A stretch of 64,000 nt of DNA from the NCBI GenBank assembly GCA_002337145.1, contig DDFK01000003.1, positions 124,001 to 188,000 on the forward strand, written 5' to 3'. The stretch's first letter is position 1, and each line of letters begins with the position of its first letter. This DNA is from Chitinophagaceae bacterium UBA1930. GTDB taxonomy: Bacteria; Bacteroidota; Bacteroidia; Chitinophagales; Chitinophagaceae. The notes beneath the pieces were generated by a model. It was not told the origin of the DNA and did not search any database. It saw only the letters and a program-made list of their open reading frames with translations. The translations under genes and the position numbers were made by a program. Positions 32,506 through 41,961 of this stretch are shown piece after piece.

Positions 32506-33702
32506 ATGAGTAGAAAAGCATTTGACAAGTTCATTAACAAAGAACCCAAAGGCGCTGCCAAAAGGGAAATGTTCAAGGTAGAGAAACGCCGTGCAAAAGC
32601 CGACGCAAGGGCCGCTGGTGAGGAATTACGCAGGAAGAAAAAAGAAAAGAAGCTGGGCATTGCAACCCAAGAAACCAGGCCTACCAAACAGGAACGCAAA
32701 AACAAGAACCCGCAACATACCGGCCACTCCAAACAGGAACCCAAATTTAAAGTTGCTAGAAAAAAAAGGGAAGAAGGGCAAACAGAAAAAACTGTAAAAA
32801 GCTTTGACAAACCTTTTAAAAAGCAGGAAGGCAAAATTGAAATAACCACTGGCAACAAAGCTGCAACAACTACCAAAAAAACACAGCCGATTGTTTTAAA
32901 AAAAGCAGCCGATGCACAGCAAATGCCACTGAACAAATTTGTGGCCCATGCAGGCGTTAGCGGAAGGCGTGAAGCTGCCGAAATCATTAAACAGGGGCTG
33001 GTTACCGTAAACGGCGAAAAGATTGTTGAACCAAGCTTCCGTGTAGATGGCACTGAAAACGTACAGGTAAAAGGCAAACGCATTTTTCCGCAGCACAACC
33101 TTGTTTACTTTTTGGTAAACAAACCCAAGGATTATATTACTACTTCCAAAGACCCCGAAGGCAGGAAAACCGTATTGGATTTAATGAAAGGGGCCACTAC
33201 CGAACGTATTTACCCGGTAGGCAGGTTGGACAGGAACACCACTGGTGTTTTGATCATGACCAACGACGGCGAACTTGCCCAAAAGCTTACCCACCCTTCT
33301 TTTGAAATAAAGAAAATATATGAAGTAAAGCTGGACAAAGTGGTTACCAAGAAAGATATAGAAGCCATTGCCAATGGCATTACGCTGGACGATGGTTTTA
33401 TACAGGCAGACAGTGTGGCCTATGTAGACAATAAAGACAAAAGCCTTATTGGCATTGAGATACACAGCGGCAGGAACAGGATCGTTCGCCGTATTTTTGA
33501 ACACTTAGGTTACGATGTACGTGGCCTGGACCGTGTTATGTTTGCCAACCTTACCAAGAAAAATGTAGACCGTGGCAAGTACCGCCCACTAACCGAAAAA
33601 GAAGTGCGGCTACTAAAATTCATGAACCAGAGCTTTGTAAAAAAAGGTACTGCAAAAAATGCTTCTACCAATGCTGCAAAGTACACGGAATTTGAAGATT
33701 AG
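32506..33702 (+). CDS. RluB/RsuA-family rRNA pseudouridine synthase
   Basis: This 398-residue protein has a long N-terminal extension rich in Lys, Glu, Gln and Thr (about 1-140). It is followed by an S4 RNA-binding domain (MPLNKFVAHAGVSGRREAAEIIKQGLVTVNG) and the RsuA/RluB catalytic domain with GRLDRNTTGVLIMTNDG, which holds the catalytic Asp. A second conserved segment is HSGRNRIVRRIFEHLGYDV. It probably modifies a uridine in 23S rRNA. The basic extension is typical of Bacteroidota members and may bind RNA. The exact target cannot be read. Confidence 0.92.
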   Translation: MSRKAFDKFINKEPKGAAKREMFKVEKRRAKADARAAGEELRRKKKEKKLGIATQETRPTKQERKNKNPQHTGHSKQEPKFKVARKKREEGQTEKTVKSFDKPFKKQEGKIEITTGNKAATTTKKTQPIVLKKAADAQQMPLNKFVAHAGVSGRREAAEIIKQGLVTVNGEKIVEPSFRVDGTENVQVKGKRIFPQHNLVYFLVNKPKDYITTSKDPEGRKTVLDLMKGATTERIYPVGRLDRNTTGVLIMTNDGELAQKLTHPSFEIKKIYEVKLDKVVTKKDIEAIANGITLDDGFIQADSVAYVDNKDKSLIGIEIHSGRNRIVRRIFEHLGYDVRGLDRVMFANLTKKNVDRGKYRPLTEKEVRLLKFMNQSFVKKGTAKNASTNAAKYTEFED

Positions 33703-33738
33703 GCACTCATCCTTCTAAAAAGAAAATTGCACTAAGAG

Positions 33739-33798
33739 TGAGAAAAGAGAAAAAGAGATTTTTTAAACAATAGGGCTCTTTCTCTCCTTTTCTTTTTT
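33739..33798 (+). terminator. Possible terminator: long purine/pyrimidine inverted repeat
   Basis: A purine run (GAGAAAAGAGAAAAAGAG, from about 33739) pairs loosely with CTCTTTCTCTCCTTTTC at about 33776-33792 and ends in TTTTTT. The stem has mismatches. It lies between the two pseudouridine synthase genes. Confidence 0.4.
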
Positions 33799-33835
33799 GG
33801 CTCTTATTGAAAATCCCAAAAAGATTAAACATAAC

Positions 33836-34540
33836 ATGAAGCTTGATATCATTCTTGAAAACGACTTGTTCATCGTCATCAACAAACCATCCGGGTTGTT
33901 AAGCGTGCCCGACAGGATACAGTCCGAACCCTCCCTAAAAGATATGCTGCTGGCACGTTATGCAAACATCTATACCGTGCACCGCTTAGACAAAGCCACA
34001 AGCGGCATCATTGTTTTTGCCAAGGACGAAGCCACCCACAAACAGCTTTCGCAACTGTTCGAAACCCGCGATGTAGAAAAATACTACCTCGGCCTCGTAC
34101 ACGGCAGCCTGATAAACGAAAACGGAAGTATTGATGCCCCCATTATGCAGCACCCTGCAGACAATGGCACAATGATCATTCACCAAAAAGGCAAGCCATC
34201 CCTAACCGATTACCAAGTGCTCGAAAGCTTCAAACAGTTTACCTGGCTACAGTTCCGCATACACACAGGCCGCACACACCAGATACGGGTACACATGAAA
34301 CATATTGGCAACAGCATTGCATGCGACGAGCTGTATGGCGATGGCAAACCCGTACTGCTCTCCTCCATCAAAAAGAAATTCAAGCTATCCAAACACGATG
34401 AAGAAGAAAGGCCCATACTCGGCAGGCTTGGCCTGCACTCATGGAAACTGAAATTCCAGCTCAACGGCGAAACCTATGCACTCGAAGCCGAGCCACCAAA
34501 AGACCTCCGTGCCCTGCTGCAACAGCTACGCAAGCATTAA
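33836..34540 (+). CDS. RluA-family pseudouridine synthase
   Basis: The ATG at 33836 (MKLDIILENDLFIVINKPSG) is the natural start. The frame opens earlier only with a TTG inside a T-rich run. The 234 residues have NKPSGLLSVP, the catalytic VHRLDKATSGIIVFAKD (Asp in HRLD), a YLGLVHG segment and the RTHQIRVHMKHIGNSIACDELYG motif. No S4 domain is present, as in RluA/TruC-type enzymes. The substrate uridine in rRNA or tRNA is not determinable. It follows another pseudouridine synthase gene. Confidence 0.92.
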   Translation: MKLDIILENDLFIVINKPSGLLSVPDRIQSEPSLKDMLLARYANIYTVHRLDKATSGIIVFAKDEATHKQLSQLFETRDVEKYYLGLVHGSLINENGSIDAPIMQHPADNGTMIIHQKGKPSLTDYQVLESFKQFTWLQFRIHTGRTHQIRVHMKHIGNSIACDELYGDGKPVLLSSIKKKFKLSKHDEEERPILGRLGLHSWKLKFQLNGETYALEAEPPKDLRALLQQLRKH

Positions 34541-34548
34541 GGTTATTA

Positions 34549-34596
34549 TGTAACCGGCTTTACTGCATGCTTCAGCTTTAGTGGCGTCGCACCCAT
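34549..34596 (-). repeat. 48-bp interspersed repeat, copy 3 (minus orientation)
   Basis: The reverse complement begins ATGGGTGCGACGCCAC and ends GCCGGTTACA, again exactly 48 bases. It lies between the RluA-type gene and mfd. Confidence 0.75.
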
Positions 34597-34696
34597 CGGC
34601 AACTGCAAATACTTCGGCATGGTGCAACGGCATCACCAAACAATAACATTGTCTGTACAATTTCTCTACAGCATAAACTATATTTGCACACTTCGT

Positions 34697-37600
34697 ATGA
34701 ACCTGAGCATATTGCTGGAACAGTATCAAAACAACCCCCGCCTTTTTCAATTGGCGGACAGGCTGCTATTTGCCGACCCCCAAAAAATACACCTCAAGAA
34801 CCTACAGGGCAGCAGTGCCGAATTTGTGGTAAGCAGTATTTTCGCTCATGAAAAAACACAGGGCCTAAATCACCTGGTGGTGTTGAACGATGCCGAAGAA
34901 GCAGCCTATTTTCACAATACAGTCGAGAACCTTACCTCGGCCCTGGACCTTTTCTATTTTCCTTCTTCCTTTAAAAGCAGGAAAAATTTCCGCTTGCTCA
35001 ACTCGTCGCATGTAATGCTGCGTACAGAAATGCTCACCAAACTTTCTGCAGGCGGCAACAAAAAAATCATCATTACCTATCCCGAAGCATTATTCGAAAA
35101 AGTGGTGCTTCCAAAAACACTCAGCGGCAATATCATCAGCATCAAAACAAACGATACCATTAACCTCGATGGCTTAATGGAACTGTTTGTGATGTACGGT
35201 TTTGTACGTTCGGACTTTGTATATGAACCCGGCCAGTTTGCCCTGCGTGGCGGCATACTCGACATCTACTCATTTGGCAACGAAAAGCCCTACCGGGTTG
35301 AGCTATTTGGCAATGAAGTGGACAGTATCAGGATTTTTGACCCGGAGACGCAGTTAAGCGAACGCAAACTGATGCAGGTTTCCATTATACCCAACGTGGA
35401 AACACAGTTTGACACAGGCGATAAAGTAACACTCTTGGAGTTCCTTCCAGAAAACACCACAGTATGGGTAAAAGACTGGGACGTTATCAAGGAAAAAATT
35501 GAAGTGCAGGAAGAAGACTTGGGCATGTTCCTGGAACGCCGTTTGGCCAACGAAACACTGCAGGCAACCGAAAAAGAAAAAGGCAATTCCATCTTCACCC
35601 CGTTTGAAGATGAGGACGATGATACCAAGATACTAAAAGACGTAAAGCTAGACGACTTTGTTCCTGCTGCAACCATTGAAAGACAGATACAGCAAAGGCA
35701 TATTGTTGAGTTTGGTTACAAGCCGCAATTTGCCACTTATGAAATAGCATTCAGCACAAAATCGCAGCCATCATTCAACCGCCAATTCGACCTGCTTATC
35801 AAGGATCTGAAAGCACATGAAGCTAACGGCTACAGCATCTATGTTTTTGCAGAGCAGGCAAAACAGTTGGAGCGGTTGTACATTATTTTCAAGGACCTGA
35901 ATACCGAAATAAATTTTGTTCCTGTAGCAACAAGCATACATTCAGGTTTTATTGACGAAGACCTAAAAGCAGTTTGCTATACAGACCATCAAATTTTTCA
36001 GCGTTACCATAAGTACAAGGTAAAACAGGCGTACAACAAGAACAAGGCCCTTACCCTAAAAACATTGCGTGACCTGCAGCCTGGCGATTTTGTTACGCAT
36101 ATAGACCATGGCGTGGGCCGCTACAGCGGTTTGCAGAAGCTGGAAGTAAACGGAAGGTTGCAGGAAGCCGTAAGGATATTGTATAGGGACAGCGATATCC
36201 TATATGTAAACATCAACTCCCTGCATAAGATTTCCAAGTTCTCGGGCAAGGAAGGCAGCGAACCCAAAATAAACAAACTGGGCAGCGATGTATGGAACAA
36301 GCTAAAAGAAAAAACAAAGGCAAAGGTTAAAGAAGTTGCTTTTGACCTGATAAAGCTATACGCCCAACGTAAGGCACAGCAAGGGTTTGCACACACGCCA
36401 GACAATTACATGCAGACCGAACTGGAAGCAAGTTTTATTTACGAAGACACACCCGACCAAAGCAAGGCCACAGCAGACATTAAAAAAGACATGGAAAGCG
36501 AAAGCCCCATGGACAGGCTGGTTTGCGGCGATGTTGGTTTTGGCAAAACAGAAATTGCCATACGTGCAGCATTCAAAACCTGTATAGATGGTAAGCAGGC
36601 AGCCGTACTGGTACCTACTACCATACTGGCATTTCAGCATTACAAAACATTCAAGGAAAGGTTGAAGGATTTTCCGGTAACGGTCGATTTCATCAACCGC
36701 TTCAAATCCGCCAAAGAAAAAAAAGAAACTTTACAGAAATTATCGGAAGGTAAAATAGACATCATCATTGGCACGCATGGATTGCTTGCAAAAGATACCA
36801 AGTTCAAGGACTTGGGTTTAATGGTTATTGATGAGGAGCAGAAATTTGGTGTGGGCCATAAAGAAAAATTGAAGCTTTTAAAAACCAATGTGGATAGCTT
36901 AACGCTTACTGCCACACCTATTCCACGTACATTACAGTTCAGTTTAATGGGTGCAAGGGACCTAAGTATCATCAATACACCACCGCCCAACCGACAGCCC
37001 ATACAAACGGAAACACATGTATTTAACGACGAGTTTATACGTGATACCATTTATTATGAAACGGAACGTGGCGGCCAGGTTTTCTTTATACATAACCGTG
37101 TGCAGGGCCTTGCAGAAATGGCCGCATTGATACAGGGCCTTTGCCCCGACCTCTCCATTTCTTATGCCCATGGCCAAATGGAAGGCGACCAGTTGGAAGA
37201 AAGGATACTTGATTTTATTGACCGGAAATATGATGTGCTCATCTGCACCAATATTGTAGAAAGCGGTGTGGACATTTCAAATGTAAATACCATCATCATT
37301 AACAATGCCCACCATTTTGGGCTGAGCGACCTGCACCAGCTAAGAGGTCGTGTAGGCAGAAGCAACAAAAAAGCATTCTGTTACTTGCTTGCACCTATGA
37401 GTACTTTGCCAAGTGACAGCAGGAAACGTTTGCAGACATTGGAGCAGTTCTCCGATTTGGGAAGCGGCTTCCAGATTGCCATGCGAGACCTGGACATACG
37501 TGGTGCAGGCAATATGCTGGGTGGCGAGCAAAGCGGCTTTATGGCCGAGATTGGTTTTGAAATGTACCAGAAGATATTGGACGAAGCCATACGTGAGTTG

Positions 37601-38140
37601 AAGCGTACATCATTCAAAGAACTGTTTAAGGATGAAATAAGCAAGCAGGACGATTTTGTTAGCGACTGTACCATTGATACCGATTTGGAAATATTGATTC
37701 CGGATAGTTATGTGGAAAGTATTACCGAACGTTTGTCGCTTTATACAAGACTGGACAATTGCGATACAGAAGAAGACCTGCAAAAATTCCATACAGAAAT
37801 GGTGGACAGGTTTGGAGCCATTCCACCACAGGTAGAAGACCTGTTTACAACCGTACGTTGCCGCAAACTGGCGGTGCAATTAGGCTTCGAGAAAATGAGC
37901 CTGAAGGATAACACCATGCGTTGCTATTTTGTGAACAAGAACGACAGCCCCTATTTTGAAAGTGCAGTATTCAAGAACATCCTCTCTTACCTGCAAACAG
38001 GCACCAATAAAGCAAGACTGAAACAGGTTGCCAAAAATTTTCTGCTGGTTGTAGATGATATCAAAACCATGAATGATATGGAAAGGTTCCTGGGCCTGAT
38101 GCACAAGAACGTTTTACCAGAAGAAACCTTGACTAATTAA
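34697..38140 (+). CDS. mfd: Transcription-repair coupling factor Mfd
   Basis: Mfd removes RNA polymerase stalled at DNA lesions and recruits the UvrAB excision machinery. The ATG at 34697 gives 1147 residues, a normal length. In order there are the UvrB-like N-terminal part (YGFVRSDFVYEPGQFALRGGILDIYSFG), the RNA-polymerase-binding CarD-like domain (PGDFVTHIDHGVGRYSGL), and the RecG-like translocase. The translocase shows Walker A (CGDVGFGKTEIA), DEEQ box (VIDEEQKFGVGHKEKLK), TATPIPRTLQFSLMGARDLS and QLRGRVGRSNKKAFCYLL. The C-terminal TRCF domain follows. All key motifs look intact. Confidence 0.96.
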   Translation: MNLSILLEQYQNNPRLFQLADRLLFADPQKIHLKNLQGSSAEFVVSSIFAHEKTQGLNHLVVLNDAEEAAYFHNTVENLTSALDLFYFPSSFKSRKNFRLLNSSHVMLRTEMLTKLSAGGNKKIIITYPEALFEKVVLPKTLSGNIISIKTNDTINLDGLMELFVMYGFVRSDFVYEPGQFALRGGILDIYSFGNEKPYRVELFGNEVDSIRIFDPETQLSERKLMQVSIIPNVETQFDTGDKVTLLEFLPENTTVWVKDWDVIKEKIEVQEEDLGMFLERRLANETLQATEKEKGNSIFTPFEDEDDDTKILKDVKLDDFVPAATIERQIQQRHIVEFGYKPQFATYEIAFSTKSQPSFNRQFDLLIKDLKAHEANGYSIYVFAEQAKQLERLYIIFKDLNTEINFVPVATSIHSGFIDEDLKAVCYTDHQIFQRYHKYKVKQAYNKNKALTLKTLRDLQPGDFVTHIDHGVGRYSGLQKLEVNGRLQEAVRILYRDSDILYVNINSLHKISKFSGKEGSEPKINKLGSDVWNKLKEKTKAKVKEVAFDLIKLYAQRKAQQGFAHTPDNYMQTELEASFIYEDTPDQSKATADIKKDMESESPMDRLVCGDVGFGKTEIAIRAAFKTCIDGKQAAVLVPTTILAFQHYKTFKERLKDFPVTVDFINRFKSAKEKKETLQKLSEGKIDIIIGTHGLLAKDTKFKDLGLMVIDEEQKFGVGHKEKLKLLKTNVDSLTLTATPIPRTLQFSLMGARDLSIINTPPPNRQPIQTETHVFNDEFIRDTIYYETERGGQVFFIHNRVQGLAEMAALIQGLCPDLSISYAHGQMEGDQLEERILDFIDRKYDVLICTNIVESGVDISNVNTIIINNAHHFGLSDLHQLRGRVGRSNKKAFCYLLAPMSTLPSDSRKRLQTLEQFSDLGSGFQIAMRDLDIRGAGNMLGGEQSGFMAEIGFEMYQKILDEAIRELKRTSFKELFKDEISKQDDFVSDCTIDTDLEILIPDSYVESITERLSLYTRLDNCDTEEDLQKFHTEMVDRFGAIPPQVEDLFTTVRCRKLAVQLGFEKMSLKDNTMRCYFVNKNDSPYFESAVFKNILSYLQTGTNKARLKQVAKNFLLVVDDIKTMNDMERFLGLMHKNVLPEETLTN

Positions 38141-38142
38141 AA

Positions 38143-38164
38143 AGGTGATGCTTGCACATCACCT
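38143..38164 (-). terminator. Terminator for the small minus-strand gene, also after mfd
   Basis: AGGTGATG and CATCACCT form an 8-bp stem around CTTGCA. On the minus strand it ends in TTTTTAATTAG, so it mainly serves the gene at 38190-38396. Confidence 0.7.
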
Positions 38165-38189
38165 CTTAAAACAAGTTGCATTACAAAAG

Positions 38190-38396
38190 TTAGAATCCTT
38201 TTTTGGCAACGCCATCTTTAATAGCCTGCAATGCTTTTGCTTCGCTAAGAATAGCTGCCATTTTATTGCCTTTTCCATCGTGGCCGCCAGCCATATAACC
38301 ACCTTTAGCGGTTTTAGTTATTACAGCATCGTGCATAGGAACATTCTTTTCCTTTGTTTTTAAGCAGTATGCTTTAATCATTTTACTTGTGTCCAT
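38190..38396 (-). CDS. Small conserved-looking protein of unknown function
   Basis: The product is 68 residues, basic and soluble: MDTSKMIKAYCLKTKEKN, then AVITKTAKGGYMAGGHDGKGNKMAAILSEAKALQAIKDG. Codon composition is like that of its neighbours, it has its own terminator, and the antisense frame looks poorer, so I take it as real. The Gly-rich middle (GGYMAGGHDGKGNKM) resembles small single-domain proteins seen widely in bacteria. I do not recognise a family and propose no function. Confidence 0.65.
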   Translation of the reverse strand: MDTSKMIKAYCLKTKEKNVPMHDAVITKTAKGGYMAGGHDGKGNKMAAILSEAKALQAIKDGVAKKGF

Positions 38397-38502
38397 AACT
38401 TGAAATTTTTTGGGTTAGTGAATAAGTTTGGTTAGTAAGTATTGCACAAGCTAAGCAATTTTGACTAAAAGAAGAAACAAGGGTGCATAACTAATTAATT
38501 GG

Positions 38503-39096
38503 CTACTTCTTTTTATTGCCACCAAAACACACACCTATCTTAATTCCCATATAGCTGTTTTTGAAAGTCACCTTATTTCCACTGCCATTCAATGCTAAAT
38601 CGGCATCCGGTACAAAATTATATTCAGCGCCCAAGCGAAAATGCCCAAGCTCAATACCGGCCCGCACCATTTCGCCAAACTTAGTTGCACTTGCCACATC
38701 GCCACTATTATTGGCTGTTGTTCCGGCAGCGAGCCTGAAGAAACCTACGCCTCCACCAAAAAACGGGCGAAAAGAGCGTTTGTTTGACAAATAATAATCT
38801 CCTGTCAACAAATAAGAGCCCGACCCTTTTATTTCCAAATCGCTAGAGTTATTGGCGTTATCTACACCACGGGCCATAATGGCAACTTCAATTCTTAAAC
38901 CTATACATAAATTTCTTACTATTTCATACTTTGGTTCAACAGCAAACAGTCCCCCCACTTTTGCACCTGCACCACTTGGTTTGGCATAGCCAAGGCTAAC
39001 ATCAACTTTGGTAGGATTGTATTCTTCATTTTTCTGTGCATGGGCATTTAATGCCATCAAAAACAAGAGGCTTAATATCAAATAGTTTTTTTTCAT
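38503..39096 (-). CDS. Outer-membrane beta-barrel protein
   Basis: The ATG at 39096 gives a signal peptide (MKKNYLILSLLFLMALNAHAQ) and a mature part of about 175 residues. It has alternating beta strands such as KVDVSLGYAKPSG, IGLRIEVAIMARG, YLLTGDYYLS, FRPFFGGGVGFFRLAAG, GIELGHFRLGAEYNFVPD and NSYMGIKIGVCFGG. This is the OmpW/OmpA-like eight-stranded barrel pattern common in Bacteroidota. No periplasmic OmpA domain is present. The specific cargo or role is unknown. Confidence 0.82.
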   Translation of the reverse strand: MKKNYLILSLLFLMALNAHAQKNEEYNPTKVDVSLGYAKPSGAGAKVGGLFAVEPKYEIVRNLCIGLRIEVAIMARGVDNANNSSDLEIKGSGSYLLTGDYYLSNKRSFRPFFGGGVGFFRLAAGTTANNSGDVASATKFGEMVRAGIELGHFRLGAEYNFVPDADLALNGSGNKVTFKNSYMGIKIGVCFGGNKKK

Positions 39097-39229
39097 GGTA
39101 GCTTTTGTAATTAAGGAAATAGGGTTGTGCAAATAAATAGAATTTTACTGCAATTTGATATTTTCAAGCATTCTATTTATAAAGCAATCGTTTGCGTTAA
39201 TACATACCTTATTTAGTTTGAAAAAAAAA

Positions 39230-39258
39230 TTTGTCATATATTTCAAATTATATATTTT
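39230..39258 (+). promoter_or_regulatory. Possible promoter of the TM2-domain gene
   Basis: TTTG at 39230-39233 is followed after 17 bases by TATATTTT (39251-39258), one base from TANNTTTG. The spacing is slightly short. It lies 26 bases upstream of the ATG at 39285. Confidence 0.35.
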
Positions 39259-39284
39259 CGGCAAATAAACCTTAAACTATTATC

Positions 39285-39755
39285 ATGAAAAAAACGACCC
39301 TTGTTCTTGCATTTTTTGCATTCTTCGGAATCTTCAAGGCAAATGCCATTTCCTTTTCAAAAACTGTAGAGCCAACAAACAGTAGCTATGTTGTAAATGA
39401 TGAAGCCATTGAGTCTTTATTTACAAACAGCACCGACATCTCAACCAGTCTTGTAAACGAATCATCTGATGAAAGCTTAAACCTTTTTGGAACAGAAGCA
39501 TCATCTTCGAATGCAATGTTTAAAAAATCAAGTGGTGGCAAAAGTGCAATTGCTGCTATCGTAATTGACTTTTTCTTGGGAGGTCTTGGTATTCACAGGG
39601 CTTACCTAGGAACTAAAACCTTCACATGGATCGGTTACATATTAACTTGTGGCGGTATTTTTGGTATCGTTCCTTTTGTTGATTTGATCGTATTAATCGT
39701 TAATGCAGGAGACATCAGCAAATACGAAGGCAATTCCAAATTCTTTATGTGGTAA
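39285..39755 (+). CDS. TM2-domain protein with signal peptide
   Basis: This 156-residue protein has a signal peptide (KKTTLVLAFFAFFGIFKANA) and a Ser/Asn/Thr-rich segment of about 70 residues. The C-terminal TM2 domain follows, with two helices and the motif FFLGGLGIHRAYLGTKTFTWIGYILTCGGIFGIVPFVDLIVLI. The TM2 domain anchors many proteins of unknown function. The secreted Ser-rich part would lie in the periplasm. It is a single gene with its own promoter-like sequence and terminator. Confidence 0.88.
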   Translation: MKKTTLVLAFFAFFGIFKANAISFSKTVEPTNSSYVVNDEAIESLFTNSTDISTSLVNESSDESLNLFGTEASSSNAMFKKSSGGKSAIAAIVIDFFLGGLGIHRAYLGTKTFTWIGYILTCGGIFGIVPFVDLIVLIVNAGDISKYEGNSKFFMW

Positions 39756-39782
39756 TCATATCAAATACTTCAGTTTTTATAC

Positions 39783-39808
39783 AACCCGGGCTTAGTGTCC
39801 GGGTTTTG
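39783..39808 (+). terminator. Intrinsic terminator after the TM2 gene
   Basis: AACCCGG and CCGGGTT pair around GCTTAGTGT, followed by TTG. It may also serve the convergent operon at 39821. Confidence 0.75.
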
Positions 39809-39820
39809 TATTATATAACC

Positions 39821-40684
39821 CTACTTCTTCTGTTCAAGCATCTGTTTCATCTGCTGTATCAGTTGGGACTTTGCTTTTTCATTAAATGTATTGGCCACAC
39901 GTTTATTGTATTGCTTCACAAGTTCTTCGGACCGTCTAACCCCTCCGTTATGAAAAGAGCCAAACGCACCGCCACCAACCAGTATGGCAGATAGATAATA
40001 TTTCTCCTGAAAATTTACAATTCCATAGTAAATCCCCGCACCTTGTATCATCAATGCAGCCAATGCTTCCCAAGGTTTACCGGCATACAATTGGCCACCA
40101 CCAGGGATAAACGTAGATAGCCAAGCTGCTTTATTTTCGCTTTTCAACTTGGGAATAGTTGCATAGATATTTGTAGCCGCCGTAGAATCCATGCCTGCAT
40201 CTTTTACCCATTGCTGGTACATTTGCGAAGCTTCTGCCCATTTATCTTGCTCGTTTAAACACAATATCTTAAATAAGCCAAGCCATTGTTTGTTGGCCAG
40301 CGAAGGGTAAAGTAATTGGGTCTGTTCAATTAAGAAAATGGATTGCTCTAACTGATTGGCGAGGTAGGTACATAGAATCCATTGCTCATAATATTTATAT
40401 CGGTTACTGTCCAACCCGATGGAGTTGATATTGGCTTTTATAAAAGTTGCGGCTTCTGCAAAAAGGCCCGCTTTTTTCAAGCAATTGATTTTACCAGTAA
40501 TGGCCTGGTTCAGTAAATCTTCTGAACTGGCATCAAAAAGCATTCGTTCATATAATACCGATGCTTCGGTAAAAAGTCCGGCATTCGTTTTTTCCTCTGC
40601 CTGCAAAATATAATTAGGTTGTTGTGCCCTAATTAAAAAAGTTGCGAAGAGGAATATGCATATCAAACAATATTTTATTTTCAT
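39821..40684 (-). CDS. TPR-like envelope protein with a C-terminal membrane domain, paralogue 1
   Basis: This 287-residue protein has a signal peptide (KIKYCLICIFLFATFLIRAQ), then helical repeats of the TPR type (about 25-185; AGLFTEASVLYERM, AGLFAEAATFIKANIN). The C-terminal part has WLSTFIPGGGQLYAGKPWEALAALMIQGAGIYYG. The IPGxGxxYAGK motif is shared with the gene just upstream, so the two are paralogues, probably after duplication. It is the last gene of a gyrB-LolA-like-yidD operon. A role in envelope assembly is inferred from these neighbours only. The reading frame overlaps the previous gene by 56 bases. Confidence 0.75.
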   Translation of the reverse strand: MKIKYCLICIFLFATFLIRAQQPNYILQAEEKTNAGLFTEASVLYERMLFDASSEDLLNQAITGKINCLKKAGLFAEAATFIKANINSIGLDSNRYKYYEQWILCTYLANQLEQSIFLIEQTQLLYPSLANKQWLGLFKILCLNEQDKWAEASQMYQQWVKDAGMDSTAATNIYATIPKLKSENKAAWLSTFIPGGGQLYAGKPWEALAALMIQGAGIYYGIVNFQEKYYLSAILVGGGAFGSFHNGGVRRSEELVKQYNKRVANTFNEKAKSQLIQQMKQMLEQKK

Positions 40685-41495
40685 ACATTCTATTGAATTC
40701 CTGGTTCTTGATTTTTACGGAAACCGCACTGCCCCATATATTGCCTATATAAAAAGTGGAAAAAATTGTTCCATATAACCAGAATCTGGCATCCCGTAGC
40801 CCTCCCCTATTATAGGCTTCCAATGTCAACAATCCAGATGAGAGTATGGGCAGGAAAGCCGCAATACCTTGTTTCTTTTTGCCTGCGTACCATTTGCCCG
40901 AGCCTGGTATAACAGCACTTAATAAGCCGGCTACCACGGGTGATTTCTTTTTCTGGGCACTCATTATACCCTGGTACTTATTAAAGTTCATTTCTTCTTG
41001 CTTCAAGACATAGCTGCTAAAAGAAAAAGAGGATTGATACGTTTGATATTTTTTATAGTCTTTATTCAACAAAGCCAAGCCTGCCAATTGAAAGGTTTTT
41101 AGTTCGGTTTGTAACGAATCCAACGTATTGACTTTATTCAATACCGCTTCGCTTTCCACAGTTTTTCTGTTGAATGCCAAACAGTACGCAGCAAAAAAAG
41201 ACGCCTTTAAAAAGCGTGTATCCGAAGGGGATATTTTTTGAAAAAAAAGAATTGCGGAGTCCAGCTTTTTTTGCGTGTATGCAAACCAGGCTATCTCGTA
41301 GTTGAGGCTATCTTTTTGCGATGGCAATAAGTTTAAAGTATCAATATTTTTTAATACAAAATCTGCTTCGGCAAACTGTTCCTTGCTCTGCAAGTATTTT
41401 ACAAAACTGATTTCTTTGGAAAAGGAAAATGTTTGGGCAGCACTTTGCTTTGCAATAATTAGAAATAAGAGGCATGGAAGAAGTGTCCTAATCAT
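40629..41495 (-). CDS. TPR-like envelope protein with a C-terminal membrane domain, paralogue 2
   Basis: I take the ATG at 41495 (MIRTLLPCLLFLIIAKQSAAQ), a good signal peptide. An in-frame TTG at 41504 overlaps the yidD stop. The product has 288 residues with helical repeats (YLQSKEQFAEADFVLKN, YTQKKLDSAILFFQKI), then SPVVAGLLSAVIPGSGKWYAGKKKQGIAAFLPIL and a further hydrophobic part. The IPGSGKWYAGK motif parallels IPGGGQLYAGK in its neighbour. No enzymatic motif is seen. The two proteins follow YidD, and they may work with it at the membrane. Confidence 0.75.
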   Translation of the reverse strand: MIRTLLPCLLFLIIAKQSAAQTFSFSKEISFVKYLQSKEQFAEADFVLKNIDTLNLLPSQKDSLNYEIAWFAYTQKKLDSAILFFQKISPSDTRFLKASFFAAYCLAFNRKTVESEAVLNKVNTLDSLQTELKTFQLAGLALLNKDYKKYQTYQSSFSFSSYVLKQEEMNFNKYQGIMSAQKKKSPVVAGLLSAVIPGSGKWYAGKKKQGIAAFLPILSSGLLTLEAYNRGGLRDARFWLYGTIFSTFYIGNIWGSAVSVKIKNQEFNRMYENKILFDMHIPLRNFFN

Positions 41496-41500
41496 TGAAG

Positions 41501-41959
41501 TCAATAGCGGGTTAATGGATCGACAATTGTACCAGTTGTTTCATCAATATCAAGCAGGCTTATATCCAATAAAGCAATTCTATTGCAACGCATCAGCCTG
41601 TCGGCACTTAGGCATACTCCTTTTATGATTCCAAATTTTGCTATTGCCTGTTTACTGAAATTAGAGCAGGTTATTTGATACGCACAGCTTTTGGAAAGCT
41701 GGGGTGACAGTACATTTTGGTACAACAACATGGCCCCTTTTAGTACTACTGAAAAAGGATTGGCTTTCGAAATAATTGAGTGGCTATGGCTCTGCATAAT
41801 TTTTGCATCATTGCCCGCCCTTTTATAGTATTCGAAATCATTGGGGTTTGCCAGTTTTTTTTTCTCTGCAAACAACAGGTCCGATTGATAATCCTGGGCA
41901 AATAAATTTGCAGTAGCCAATTGTAGTAGGATTAAGAGAAATAAAAATCTGATTCCCAT
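41501..41959 (-). CDS. yidD: Membrane protein insertion efficiency factor YidD-like
   Basis: The C-terminal half carries the YidD pattern: LLYQNVLSPQLSKSCAYQITCSNFSKQAIAKFGIIKGVCLSADRLMRCN. The three conserved Cys residues are present. Unlike typical YidD (about 75-85 residues), this protein has 152 residues, with a signal peptide (LFLLILLQLATANLFAQ) and a linker before the domain. It lacks the usual GGYDPVP ending and finishes DPLTRY instead. YidD assists YidC-dependent membrane insertion. Whether this extended form does the same is unclear. It starts two bases after the LolA-like stop. Confidence 0.85.
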   Translation of the reverse strand: MGIRFLFLLILLQLATANLFAQDYQSDLLFAEKKKLANPNDFEYYKRAGNDAKIMQSHSHSIISKANPFSVVLKGAMLLYQNVLSPQLSKSCAYQITCSNFSKQAIAKFGIIKGVCLSADRLMRCNRIALLDISLLDIDETTGTIVDPLTRY

Positions 41960-41961
41960 GT

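Noticed and set aside
34619..34696. Longer mfd start at 34619
   Set aside because: The added residues show no similarity to Mfd. The ATG at 34697 gives the standard N-terminus.
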